51,577 nt of DNA, taken from assembly GCA_036480335.1 (NCBI GenBank), contig JAZGGH010000064.1, positions 1 to 51,577 of the forward strand, read 5' to 3'. The translations under genes and the position numbers were made by a program. The notes beneath the pieces were generated by a model that saw nothing but the letters and a program-made list of their open reading frames with translations, had not been told where the DNA came from and did no database searches. Each line of letters starts with the position of its first letter. Within the stretch, counting starts at the first letter, position 1. This DNA comes from JAZGER01 sp036480335 (GTDB lineage: Bacteria; Pseudomonadota; Gammaproteobacteria; DSM-19610). Below are positions 8,019-14,993 of this stretch, piece after piece.

Positions 8019-9058
8019 GTGATCAACTCGAACAGATGCAGGCCTTTGTCAGCCAGGCCTATGCAGAAAAACAACCCATTGCGATTACCGGCAGTGGTAG
8101 CAAGGCCTTCTATGGCGGCCAAAGCAGCGGCAGGAAACTCGATACCACCCGGCACAGCGGCATTCTTAGCTATGAACCCAGTGAACTGGTGATCACTGCC
8201 CGTGCTGGCACACCACTCGCTGAAATTGAGACGGTGCTGCGAGAGCATAAGCAAATGCTGGCTTTCGAACCGCCTCATTTCGGGCCAGCAGCCACCCTCG
8301 GTGGCAGCATCGCCTGCGGCTTCTCTGGCCCTCGCCGCGCCACGGCTGGCGCCGCACGGGATTTCCTGCTGGGTGCCAACATCATCAATGGTAAGGGGCA
8401 ATATTGCCGCTTTGGCGGACAGGTGATGAAAAATGTGGCCGGCTATGACCTGTCACGGCTGATGGCAGGTTCACTGGGGACGCTGGGCGTGATTATGGAA
8501 GTCTCTCTGAAAGTCCTGCCAATACCCGCCTGCGAGCTGACACAGCAATTTGAAATATCAGCAGAGGGCGCCATCCGGCAGCTGCAACATTGGGCCAACA
8601 ATAACTACCCGATTTCGGCCAGTTGCCATGTTGACAATATATTGACAGCACGTTTCTCTGGTGGTGAAAGCCGTGTCATGGAGGGCATTGACAAGACGGG
8701 TGGTGAAACACTGAAAACCGCTGATGATTTCTGGCTTTCCATTCGCGAACAGACTCACCCCTTTTTTGTGCAAACAGAACCCCTATGGAGAATCAGCCTG
8801 CCCCCTGCAACCCTGTCAGCAACGCCAACACGCTGTTTAACAGAATGGCTGGGCGGGCTACGCTGGATATTTTCTAATCAGGATAATGATAAAGTATTTA
8901 ATGAAAATACAATGTCTTATAGCATATTATTTAGAAACAACAATAATATAAAACCCAACATGATTCCCGACTCACTGATGCCCTTACACAGCCGCATCAA
9001 ACACGCTTTCGACCCTGCCGGCATCCTCAATCCCGGCAAACTAACTGACCAGTACTGA
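8015..9058 (+). CDS. glcE: Glycolate oxidase, FAD-binding subunit GlcE
   Basis: Second flavin subunit of the glycolate dehydrogenase complex, required with GlcD and GlcF. The 347-residue protein has the half-size FAD-binding fold: AITGSGSKAFYGG at about residue 23, LAFEPPHFGPAATLGGSIAC near 86, and GGQVMKNVAGYDLSRLMAGS around 133. It ends HAFDPAGILNPGKL, the usual GlcD/GlcE tail. The start is a TTG at 8015 whose last two bases overlap the glcD TGA (TTGA), which indicates translational coupling. Bases 8877-8955 are clearly AT-richer than the rest of the gene and encode a low-complexity, Asn-rich stretch (NQDNDKVFNENTM), perhaps a loop insertion. Confidence 0.9.
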   Translation: MSDQLEQMQAFVSQAYAEKQPIAITGSGSKAFYGGQSSGRKLDTTRHSGILSYEPSELVITARAGTPLAEIETVLREHKQMLAFEPPHFGPAATLGGSIACGFSGPRRATAGAARDFLLGANIINGKGQYCRFGGQVMKNVAGYDLSRLMAGSLGTLGVIMEVSLKVLPIPACELTQQFEISAEGAIRQLQHWANNNYPISASCHVDNILTARFSGGESRVMEGIDKTGGETLKTADDFWLSIREQTHPFFVQTEPLWRISLPPATLSATPTRCLTEWLGGLRWIFSNQDNDKVFNENTMSYSILFRNNNNIKPNMIPDSLMPLHSRIKHAFDPAGILNPGKLTDQY

Positions 9059-9059
9059 T

Positions 9060-10268
9060 ATGCAAACCCAACTCACCGAAGAATATTTAAACTCAAAAAC
9101 AGGCCAGAAAGCTGACAGTATTCTACGCAAATGCGTGCATTGCGGCTTCTGCAACGCCACCTGCCCGACCTATCAAATACTCGGTGACGAACTGGATGGG
9201 CCACGTGGCCGCATCTACCAGATCAAGGATTATCTGGAAGGCAAAGGCAATATCAACAGCCTGCAATTGCACCTCGACCGTTGCCTGACCTGCCGCTCCT
9301 GCGAGACAACCTGCCCTTCCGGAGTGGAATACCACAAGTTGCTGGATATCGGACGAGATATCGTCCACCAGCATGGCAAACGCCCGCTACTGGAACGTAT
9401 CAAACGTTCTATCCTGTTAGGCATTCTCCCAAACCGCCAACGCTTCGGGCAACTCATTCGCCTCGCCCAGGTTTTCAGACCCCTCATGCCACCGAGCCTG
9501 AAACGAAAAATACCCGCCAGATCCAAACAGCAATCAGTAGCGACTAAAAACCATCATCGCTTTGTACTCCTGCTAGAGGGCTGCGTACAACCTGCCCTGG
9601 CACCCACTATCCACACAGCCACTCGCAATGTTCTGAATAAAATTGGTATCACTGTGGTCACCCCGCCACAGGCAGGTTGTTGTGGCGCCCTGCCTTTTCA
9701 CCTCGGTGAAACTGAAAAGGCCCGCCAGATGTGCCGCAACAATATTGATGCCTGGTGGCCATGGATAGAAAAAGGTGCGGAGTTTATTCTTGTTAATACA
9801 AGTGGTTGTGGGCCAATGCTAAAGGATTATATAGATATTCTGGCTGACGATCCAGAGTACTCAGCGAAAGCCAGAAAGGTCAGCGAGCTGTGTCGGGACA
9901 TCAGTGAACTGCTCAGCTGCGAAGATCTGTCTGGGCTGACCGGGAAACGCACAACGGCCATTGCCTTCCATTCTCCTTGCAGCCTGCAACATGCTCAGGG
10001 CATCAACAATCTCGTCGAACCGATTCTGGCAAACGCCGGATTTAACCTGACAACCGTTACTGATACTCACCTGTGTTGCGGCTCTGCTGGCACCTATTCC
10101 CTGTTCCAGCCTGAAATTGCTAACCAGCTCAGGAAAAACAAACTTGAAACTCTGGAAAAGAACCAGGCCGATGTCATTGCCACCGCCAATATTGGCTGTT
10201 TAATGCACCTGGCTGAAAAATCTACGCTACCTGTAAGACACTGGATTGAACTGCTTGATGAAGGCTAG
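9060..10268 (+). CDS. glcF: Glycolate oxidase, iron-sulfur subunit GlcF
   Basis: Electron-transfer subunit of the glycolate dehydrogenase complex, linking the flavin subunits to the membrane quinone pool. Two ferredoxin-type [4Fe-4S] motifs are visible, CVHCGFCNATCP at about residues 25-36 and CLTCRSCETTCP near 75. Two CCG-domain signatures (PPQAGCCGALPFHLGE and HLCCGSAGTYSLFQPE) lie in the C-terminal half, as in HdrB/GlcF proteins. The length of 402 residues is typical. The ATG lies one base after the glcE stop. No phosphoglycolate phosphatase, malate synthase or GlcC regulator gene is next to it. Confidence 0.93.
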   Translation: MQTQLTEEYLNSKTGQKADSILRKCVHCGFCNATCPTYQILGDELDGPRGRIYQIKDYLEGKGNINSLQLHLDRCLTCRSCETTCPSGVEYHKLLDIGRDIVHQHGKRPLLERIKRSILLGILPNRQRFGQLIRLAQVFRPLMPPSLKRKIPARSKQQSVATKNHHRFVLLLEGCVQPALAPTIHTATRNVLNKIGITVVTPPQAGCCGALPFHLGETEKARQMCRNNIDAWWPWIEKGAEFILVNTSGCGPMLKDYIDILADDPEYSAKARKVSELCRDISELLSCEDLSGLTGKRTTAIAFHSPCSLQHAQGINNLVEPILANAGFNLTTVTDTHLCCGSAGTYSLFQPEIANQLRKNKLETLEKNQADVIATANIGCLMHLAEKSTLPVRHWIELLDEG

Positions 10269-10320
10269 TTAGTCAACTCTGCATTTTTATTTATTGCTGG
10301 AGAACATTTGATGATCGATC

Positions 10321-10656
10321 TTACATGTGGCTAATTAGTTTCGCATCTGGAACACATTCACGAACCGCCTGGGCAATTTCCCGACTCACACCCAGCTCCG
10401 GCTTAAGAGACACCCACAGCAAGTTCAGCTCCACCCGTACTTCCGCAAATACCACATGTCGATAACGACCCAGCACAGATTGAATGTCCTTCATAATCGC
10501 GCCAATCACTGCGTCTGGCTTGTTTCTCAGGCCGGGAAGTAACATCATGAAATCTGCTAACGCCTTGCCATTTTCATCAACAGCGGGCGCTCGCATCCGC
10601 AGCGGTTCTGCTGCATTCTTGAACGGATATAGACTCTTTCGCGGTAACGTTGTCAT
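10321..10656 (-). CDS. Hypothetical protein, 111 residues
   Basis: A small soluble protein that I do not recognise. It is convergent with glcF and divergent from the DUF1538 operon. The N-terminus is basic (MTTLPRKSLYPFKNAAEPLR); the rest looks like an alpha/beta domain, with alternating hydrophobic strands such as HVVFAEVRVELNLLWVSLKP followed by a helix ending VRECVPDAKLISH. No cysteine cluster, signal peptide or membrane segment. Even base composition and normal codon use support a real gene, although the ribosome site before ATG 10656 is weak. Function cannot be assigned. Confidence 0.6.
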   Translation of the reverse strand: MTTLPRKSLYPFKNAAEPLRMRAPAVDENGKALADFMMLLPGLRNKPDAVIGAIMKDIQSVLGRYRHVVFAEVRVELNLLWVSLKPELGVSREIAQAVRECVPDAKLISHM

Positions 10657-10781
10657 AAGTATCTTGTCGGGTCAGTTATACAAAACTATAGACAATTAAT
10701 GGCTCTCACAATACTCCCTGCATCACACATCTGTACAGCAGATTCAACTGGCTTTGTGTGCTAGGATAGTTTTTTGTCCAA

Positions 10782-11543
10782 ATGACTTTATTCTGCAAGC
10801 CATTGATTAAAAGCATTTATACACTGGGAAAATCACTGCTAGACAGCCTGAGAGATCTGCTGCCGATTGTTTTAGTTGTTATTTTCTTCCAGTTAGTCGT
10901 CCTGCAGCAACCGCTGCCCGATGTTGGCAAATTGCTCACAGGCATTGCCCTGGTCGCGCTGGGCCTCACCTTCTTTATTAATGGCCTGGAAATGGCACTG
11001 TTTCCAATTGGAGAATCACTGGCCTTTGCGCTAGCCCGTAAAGGCAGCCTCACCTGGATGCTTCTGTTCGCTTTTTTCCTCGGCTTTGGCACCACAGCTG
11101 CAGAACCGGCTCTGCTCGCTGTTGCAGAAGAAGCCGCCAATGTTGCTGCTGATGCCGGTAGCATTGCCGCTACTGACGATGCTCGCCATAAGTACGCTAC
11201 CGGGCTACGGCTCACCGTTGCATTTTCCGTGGGTCTGGCTATCCTACTCGGTGTAATCCGGATTATCAGGGGTTGGCCCATGCACTGGATGATCATGGGC
11301 GGCTATGCACTAGTCGTCATCATTACCTTTTTTGCACCCAAAGAAATTATCGGTATTGCCTATGATTCAGGTGGCGTGACCACCTCAACCATCACCGTGC
11401 CATTGGTCACGGCGCTGGGTGTCGGTCTGGCATCGTCCATCCAGGGTCGCAACCCGATGATTGATGGCTTTGGCCTGATTGCTTTTGCCTCACTGACACC
11501 GATTATTTTTGTTATGCTCTATGGCATGACAGTGCATGGTTAA
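10782..11543 (+). CDS. DUF1538 membrane protein, first copy
   Basis: Integral membrane protein of the DUF1538 family, 253 residues with about seven hydrophobic segments (for example PIVLVVIFFQLVVLQQPLP at 28-46). Conserved polar motifs are GFGTTAAEPALLAVAEEA in the middle and IAYDSGGVTTSTITVPLV toward the end; such Gly/Ser/Thr-rich re-entrant-like stretches are common in transporters. It is homologous over its full length to the next gene, so the two probably form a heterodimer. It starts the operon DUF1538-DUF1538-PII-CBS; the PII-like and CBS partners suggest gating by a nucleotide. Substrate unknown. A 36-residue insert rich in Ala/Asp (AADAGSIAATDDARHKYATG) follows the GFGTT motif. Confidence 0.85.
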   Translation: MTLFCKPLIKSIYTLGKSLLDSLRDLLPIVLVVIFFQLVVLQQPLPDVGKLLTGIALVALGLTFFINGLEMALFPIGESLAFALARKGSLTWMLLFAFFLGFGTTAAEPALLAVAEEAANVAADAGSIAATDDARHKYATGLRLTVAFSVGLAILLGVIRIIRGWPMHWMIMGGYALVVIITFFAPKEIIGIAYDSGGVTTSTITVPLVTALGVGLASSIQGRNPMIDGFGLIAFASLTPIIFVMLYGMTVHG

Positions 11544-11549
11544 CTTCCC

Positions 11550-12317
11550 ATGAATGTGATTGACACACTACTCGGCACCCTGCGCGATATCGCTCCTATC
11601 CTGAGCATGATCATTTTCTTTCAACTGTTTGTGATCCGCAAACCACTGCCCAACCTTAAACGCATTGTGATCGGTTTTGTCTATGTAGTAATCGGACTGT
11701 CACTATTTTTGCTGGGCCTGGAACAGGCGCTTTTCCCGATTGGCAGACTCATGGCCAGTCAATTAACTAACCCGGATTTTATTTATGCCGGCGTTGAAAA
11801 AACGGGTCATGTCGTACATTGGGCCGATTATGCCTGGGTCTATGCCTTTGCCTTCGCAATCGGCTTTTCCACCACCATTGCAGAACCCTCATTACTGGCT
11901 GTTGCGATGAAGGCCAATCAGGTTTCGGGTGGTGCCATCAGCGTCTGGGGGCTACGGATTGCCGTTGCTATTGGCGTCGCCTTCGGTATATCACTCGGTT
12001 CTTACCGCATCGTGAGCGGAATTCCTATCCACTATTTCATTATTAGCGGGTATATATTTGTGGTGATTCAGACACTGTTTGCGCCGAAAACAATCATTCC
12101 ACTCGCCTATGATTCAGGCGGCGTAACAACTTCGACAGTCACCGTGCCGCTGGTTGCTGCACTGGGTCTGGGACTTGCCGAAACCATACCCGGCAGAAAT
12201 GTTCTGATTGACGGTTTTGGACTGATTGCCTTCGCCAGCCTTTTTCCGATCATGAGCGTGATGGCATACGCACAGTTTTCAGCCCTGAAAAACAGATACT
12301 ACCGTAAAAGTGAATAA
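11550..12317 (+). CDS. DUF1538 membrane protein, second copy
   Basis: Second DUF1538 protein, 255 residues, 6 bp downstream of the first. Matching motifs are FFQLFVIRKPLPNLKRIV, GFSTTIAEPSLLAVAMKA, LAYDSGGVTTSTVTVPLV and LIDGFGLIAFASLFPIMSVM. The similarity to copy one is high in the two conserved loops and low elsewhere, as expected from an old duplication with specialised halves. It differs by a loop around residues 71-90 (LTNPDFIYAGVEKTGHVVHW) absent from copy one. Probably the partner subunit in a membrane transporter or channel; the substrate cannot be told from sequence. Confidence 0.85.
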   Translation: MNVIDTLLGTLRDIAPILSMIIFFQLFVIRKPLPNLKRIVIGFVYVVIGLSLFLLGLEQALFPIGRLMASQLTNPDFIYAGVEKTGHVVHWADYAWVYAFAFAIGFSTTIAEPSLLAVAMKANQVSGGAISVWGLRIAVAIGVAFGISLGSYRIVSGIPIHYFIISGYIFVVIQTLFAPKTIIPLAYDSGGVTTSTVTVPLVAALGLGLAETIPGRNVLIDGFGLIAFASLFPIMSVMAYAQFSALKNRYYRKSE

Positions 12318-12340
12318 CTACCCCATGAGAGACATTGAAT

Positions 12341-12691
12341 ATGCACTTTAAACTCATCATTGCCTTTGTAGAAGACGCACGCAGCAAAAAAGTCATGACC
12401 GCAGCACGAGAAGCGGGCGCGACAGGGGCAACCGTGATTAATAATGCGCGCGGCGAGGGCCTGGAACAATCCACAACATTCTTCGGCCTGTCACTGGAAA
12501 CACAGCGTGATGTCATTCTGTTTCTGGTAGAAGAACACTTATCACGCAGCATCCTGGAAAAAATTGCCGAAGTCGGAAAATTTGACGTCAACCCTGGTAG
12601 TGGTATCGCTATTCAGATTGATGTCGAAGATGCTGTAGGAGTACAACACCAGATTAGCGAACTGGTAGAACGCGTAGAGGACCAACTATGA
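12341..12691 (+). CDS. PII-like regulatory protein of the DUF1538 operon
   Basis: A 116-residue soluble protein resembling the PII (GlnB-like) trimeric fold: a first beta-alpha unit (FKLIIAFVEDARSKKVMTAA), then AGATGATVINNARGEG, where PII proteins have the GATG-T/V turn, and a second unit LFLVEEHLSRSILEKIAEVG. The T-loop is short and lacks the uridylylated tyrosine region of GlnB, so it is more like the non-canonical PII group. The ATG at 12341 is preferred to the TTG two codons upstream. The next gene overlaps its stop by 4 bp. By analogy with AmtB-GlnK and SbtA-SbtB it should dock on the DUF1538 proteins and respond to a small ligand. Confidence 0.75.
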   Translation: MHFKLIIAFVEDARSKKVMTAAREAGATGATVINNARGEGLEQSTTFFGLSLETQRDVILFLVEEHLSRSILEKIAEVGKFDVNPGSGIAIQIDVEDAVGVQHQISELVERVEDQL

Positions 12692-13098
12692 AAAATCAGA
12701 AACTTATTCGTGTCAGCGACGTCATGAAACCCAAAGTCGATATGATTGATGGAAAAATGACCGTACAGGAAGCCCTCAAAACCATGGGGCACCAGGAAAC
12801 CAAAACTTTCCTGGTCGACAAGCGCCATGATGATGATGAATATGGGATTGTACTGCTGTCTGATATAGCCAAACAGGTCTTAGCAAAAGATCGGCCACCG
12901 GAACGCGTCAATATTTATGAAATAATGACCAAACCTGTTTTATCTGTCTTACCTGATATGGACATACGTTATTGCGCCCGGTTATTCGAGCAATTTGGTA
13001 TTTCACGCGCACCTGTCATTAAGGCAGGCAAAGTTCTCGGCATAGTCAGTTACACAGATATGGTGATGCGGGGCTGGCTGGAAGATGAAGCAACATAA
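12688..13098 (+). CDS. Two-CBS-domain protein
   Basis: A 136-residue protein made almost wholly of a CBS pair (Bateman module), the first CBS at about residues 8-70 (VSDVMKPKVDMIDGKMTVQE) and the second at about 74-132 (YEIMTKPVLSVLPDMDIRYC then GISRAPVIKAGKVLGIVSYTDM). CBS pairs bind adenosine nucleotides and regulate attached or partner proteins. It overlaps the PII-like gene by 4 bp (ATGA), so the two are translationally coupled. With a PII-like protein and a CBS pair in one operon, the DUF1538 membrane complex appears to be under dual ligand control. It ends 8 bp from the convergent response-regulator gene. Confidence 0.88.
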   Translation: MKNQKLIRVSDVMKPKVDMIDGKMTVQEALKTMGHQETKTFLVDKRHDDDEYGIVLLSDIAKQVLAKDRPPERVNIYEIMTKPVLSVLPDMDIRYCARLFEQFGISRAPVIKAGKVLGIVSYTDMVMRGWLEDEAT

Positions 13099-13106
13099 AT
13101 ATTGCC

Positions 13107-14927
13107 TTACACGGGCAGCGAACGGTTTTTTTCACCCGCTTTTCGATAATTACCGGCTTCAAGTAATTTTGTAAACTCATTTGCTGGCACAGGCCTGGAA
13201 AAAAGATAGCCCTGATAAAAATCGCAATGGCGCTGCTGAAAAAACTGTAGCTGTTCCTCGGTCTCTATGCCTTCCACCACCACGAACAACCCTAAACCCT
13301 GCGCCATGGCAATAATAGCAGAAACAATAGCTCGGCTGGCCTGACTTGTATGCAAGTTGATCACAAATGATCTGTCAATCTTGAGAATATCAAGAGGAAA
13401 CTGTATCAGATAACTGAGTGAAGAATAGCCAGTACCAAAATCATCAAGTGCTATCTTGATCCCCAGTGAACGAATATCTTTCAGTGACTGTATATTGCTA
13501 TCTGCATTATCAAGAATAACATTCTCAGTAATTTCGAGCTCAAGAAAGCGTGGAGGAATCTCCACTTTCTGCAAAATATTTTTAACCGTATCAACCAGAA
13601 GATTACTCTTTAAGTGTTTACTGGTAATATTGACAGCAACCGTCAGTTCAGCACCAAAATTCTCATTCCATTGCTTGATATTTCTCGCAGCTTCTAAAAT
13701 AGCCCATTCGCTCAGCGTTATAATCAGGTTTGATTCTTCGGCTATGGGTATAAACTGTATCGGTGAAACCATACCAAGCTCAGGATGCTCCCATCGCATC
13801 AAGGCTTCCATACCTATAATCTCACCTGATTGCAGATCAACCTTCGGCTGATAATGCATCACAAGCTGATTATTTTCCAGGGCTGTTCTTAACTGGTTTC
13901 CCATCTGAAGCTTTTCCAGTGACGCTGCATTGAGATTTTTTGAATAGTACTGGTAAAGATTGCCGCCCTGGTTTTTGGCGTGTGATAGCGCTACATTCGA
14001 ATGCTGCAATAGAATTTCAACATTTTCTCCATCGTCAGGATATACACCAATACCAATACTGGGAGAAACAAACAATTCCTGATCTGCAATATAAAAAGCC
14101 TGATTGAAAGCACACATTAATTTTGTCGCAATGAATCCGGCATCAGTATTTTTACGTATATCAGGAACCAGCATAGTAAACTCATCACCACCCGTTCGAA
14201 ACAGGGATAGCTGATATTGCTGATGACCAAGTTGCACCGTTAATTCCGGTGTCTTTAAAACCTCTTCAATACGTACTGCAACTTTCTGCAATAGTGCATC
14301 ACCTGCAGATGCACCCAGTGTTTCATTAATTTTTTTAAAGCTATCAATATTCAGGTGCAATATTAAAAACTGTTGCCGACTCATTTTTGCAACCTGGATA
14401 AGTTGCTGCAGACTATCACTAAAGTAGCGTCGATTTGGCAATCCCGTCAGCGCATCATAGTTAGTCAGTCTATCCTGGAAAGCTTTTGCTGCAAGTGTAT
14501 TTTTAATCCGCAGTGCAAGCTCACTGGGATCAACAGGTTTGGAAAGAAAGTCATTTGCCCCAAGTTCAAGCGCTTTAAGTTTAGTGGTAGCATCTGTTGA
14601 TGATGTTAAAACAACCACAGGAATATGTAAAAAACCCTCTTCAGAACGCAGTACAGCGAGTATGTCAAAACCATTCACTTCAGGCATCACCAGATCAAGC
14701 AACACCACATCTGGCTGCGTATTTCTAATCAGTTCTACAGCTTTAGTAGAGTCACTGGTAGACACAAAATTCTGATAACCTGCATCTTCAAGAAAGGTTT
14801 GTAATATTTCCGTTGTGATAGGCTCATCATCCACCATCAAAATTTTTGAATGCTTCAGAGCATCCGGAATGCTGCTGATGTTTTGCGCAGCCCCTTCAGG
14901 TTTTATTTTTTTTTCAATAACATTCAT
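13107..14927 (-). CDS. Response regulator with GGDEF and EAL domains
   Basis: A 606-residue c-di-GMP signalling response regulator. The receiver domain (about 27-145) has DDE at 33-35 and the phospho-acceptor D78 (VVLLDLVMPEVNG). The GGDEF domain (about 155-330) keeps the GGDEF motif at 246-250 (SLFRTGGDEFTML) but lacks an RxxD inhibitory site just before it. The EAL domain (about 345-595) has MEALMRWEHP, NITSKHL, ELEITENVIL, IALDDFGTGYSSLSYL, LKIDRSF and VVEGIETEEQ, so all catalytic residues for c-di-GMP phosphodiesterase look present. It lies 66 bp downstream of the HPt-containing hybrid kinase in the same direction, making it the likely phosphorelay output. Confidence 0.92.
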   Translation of the reverse strand: MNVIEKKIKPEGAAQNISSIPDALKHSKILMVDDEPITTEILQTFLEDAGYQNFVSTSDSTKAVELIRNTQPDVVLLDLVMPEVNGFDILAVLRSEEGFLHIPVVVLTSSTDATTKLKALELGANDFLSKPVDPSELALRIKNTLAAKAFQDRLTNYDALTGLPNRRYFSDSLQQLIQVAKMSRQQFLILHLNIDSFKKINETLGASAGDALLQKVAVRIEEVLKTPELTVQLGHQQYQLSLFRTGGDEFTMLVPDIRKNTDAGFIATKLMCAFNQAFYIADQELFVSPSIGIGVYPDDGENVEILLQHSNVALSHAKNQGGNLYQYYSKNLNAASLEKLQMGNQLRTALENNQLVMHYQPKVDLQSGEIIGMEALMRWEHPELGMVSPIQFIPIAEESNLIITLSEWAILEAARNIKQWNENFGAELTVAVNITSKHLKSNLLVDTVKNILQKVEIPPRFLELEITENVILDNADSNIQSLKDIRSLGIKIALDDFGTGYSSLSYLIQFPLDILKIDRSFVINLHTSQASRAIVSAIIAMAQGLGLFVVVEGIETEEQLQFFQQRHCDFYQGYLFSRPVPANEFTKLLEAGNYRKAGEKNRSLPV

Positions 14928-14993
14928 AGGACTTATACTTACTATTAATAAAAGATGCTACAGCTAACTCGACTATTCCTTTTATTTCGGCAT

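Noticed and set aside
7976..8401. 141-residue open frame on the minus strand
   Set aside because: Opposite to the start of glcE with its intact FAD motifs; low-complexity Ala/Arg runs; no ribosome site.
10817..11296. 159-residue open frame on the minus strand
   Set aside because: Antisense to the first DUF1538 gene; Ser/Ala/Arg-rich composition reflects the membrane-protein codons on the other strand.
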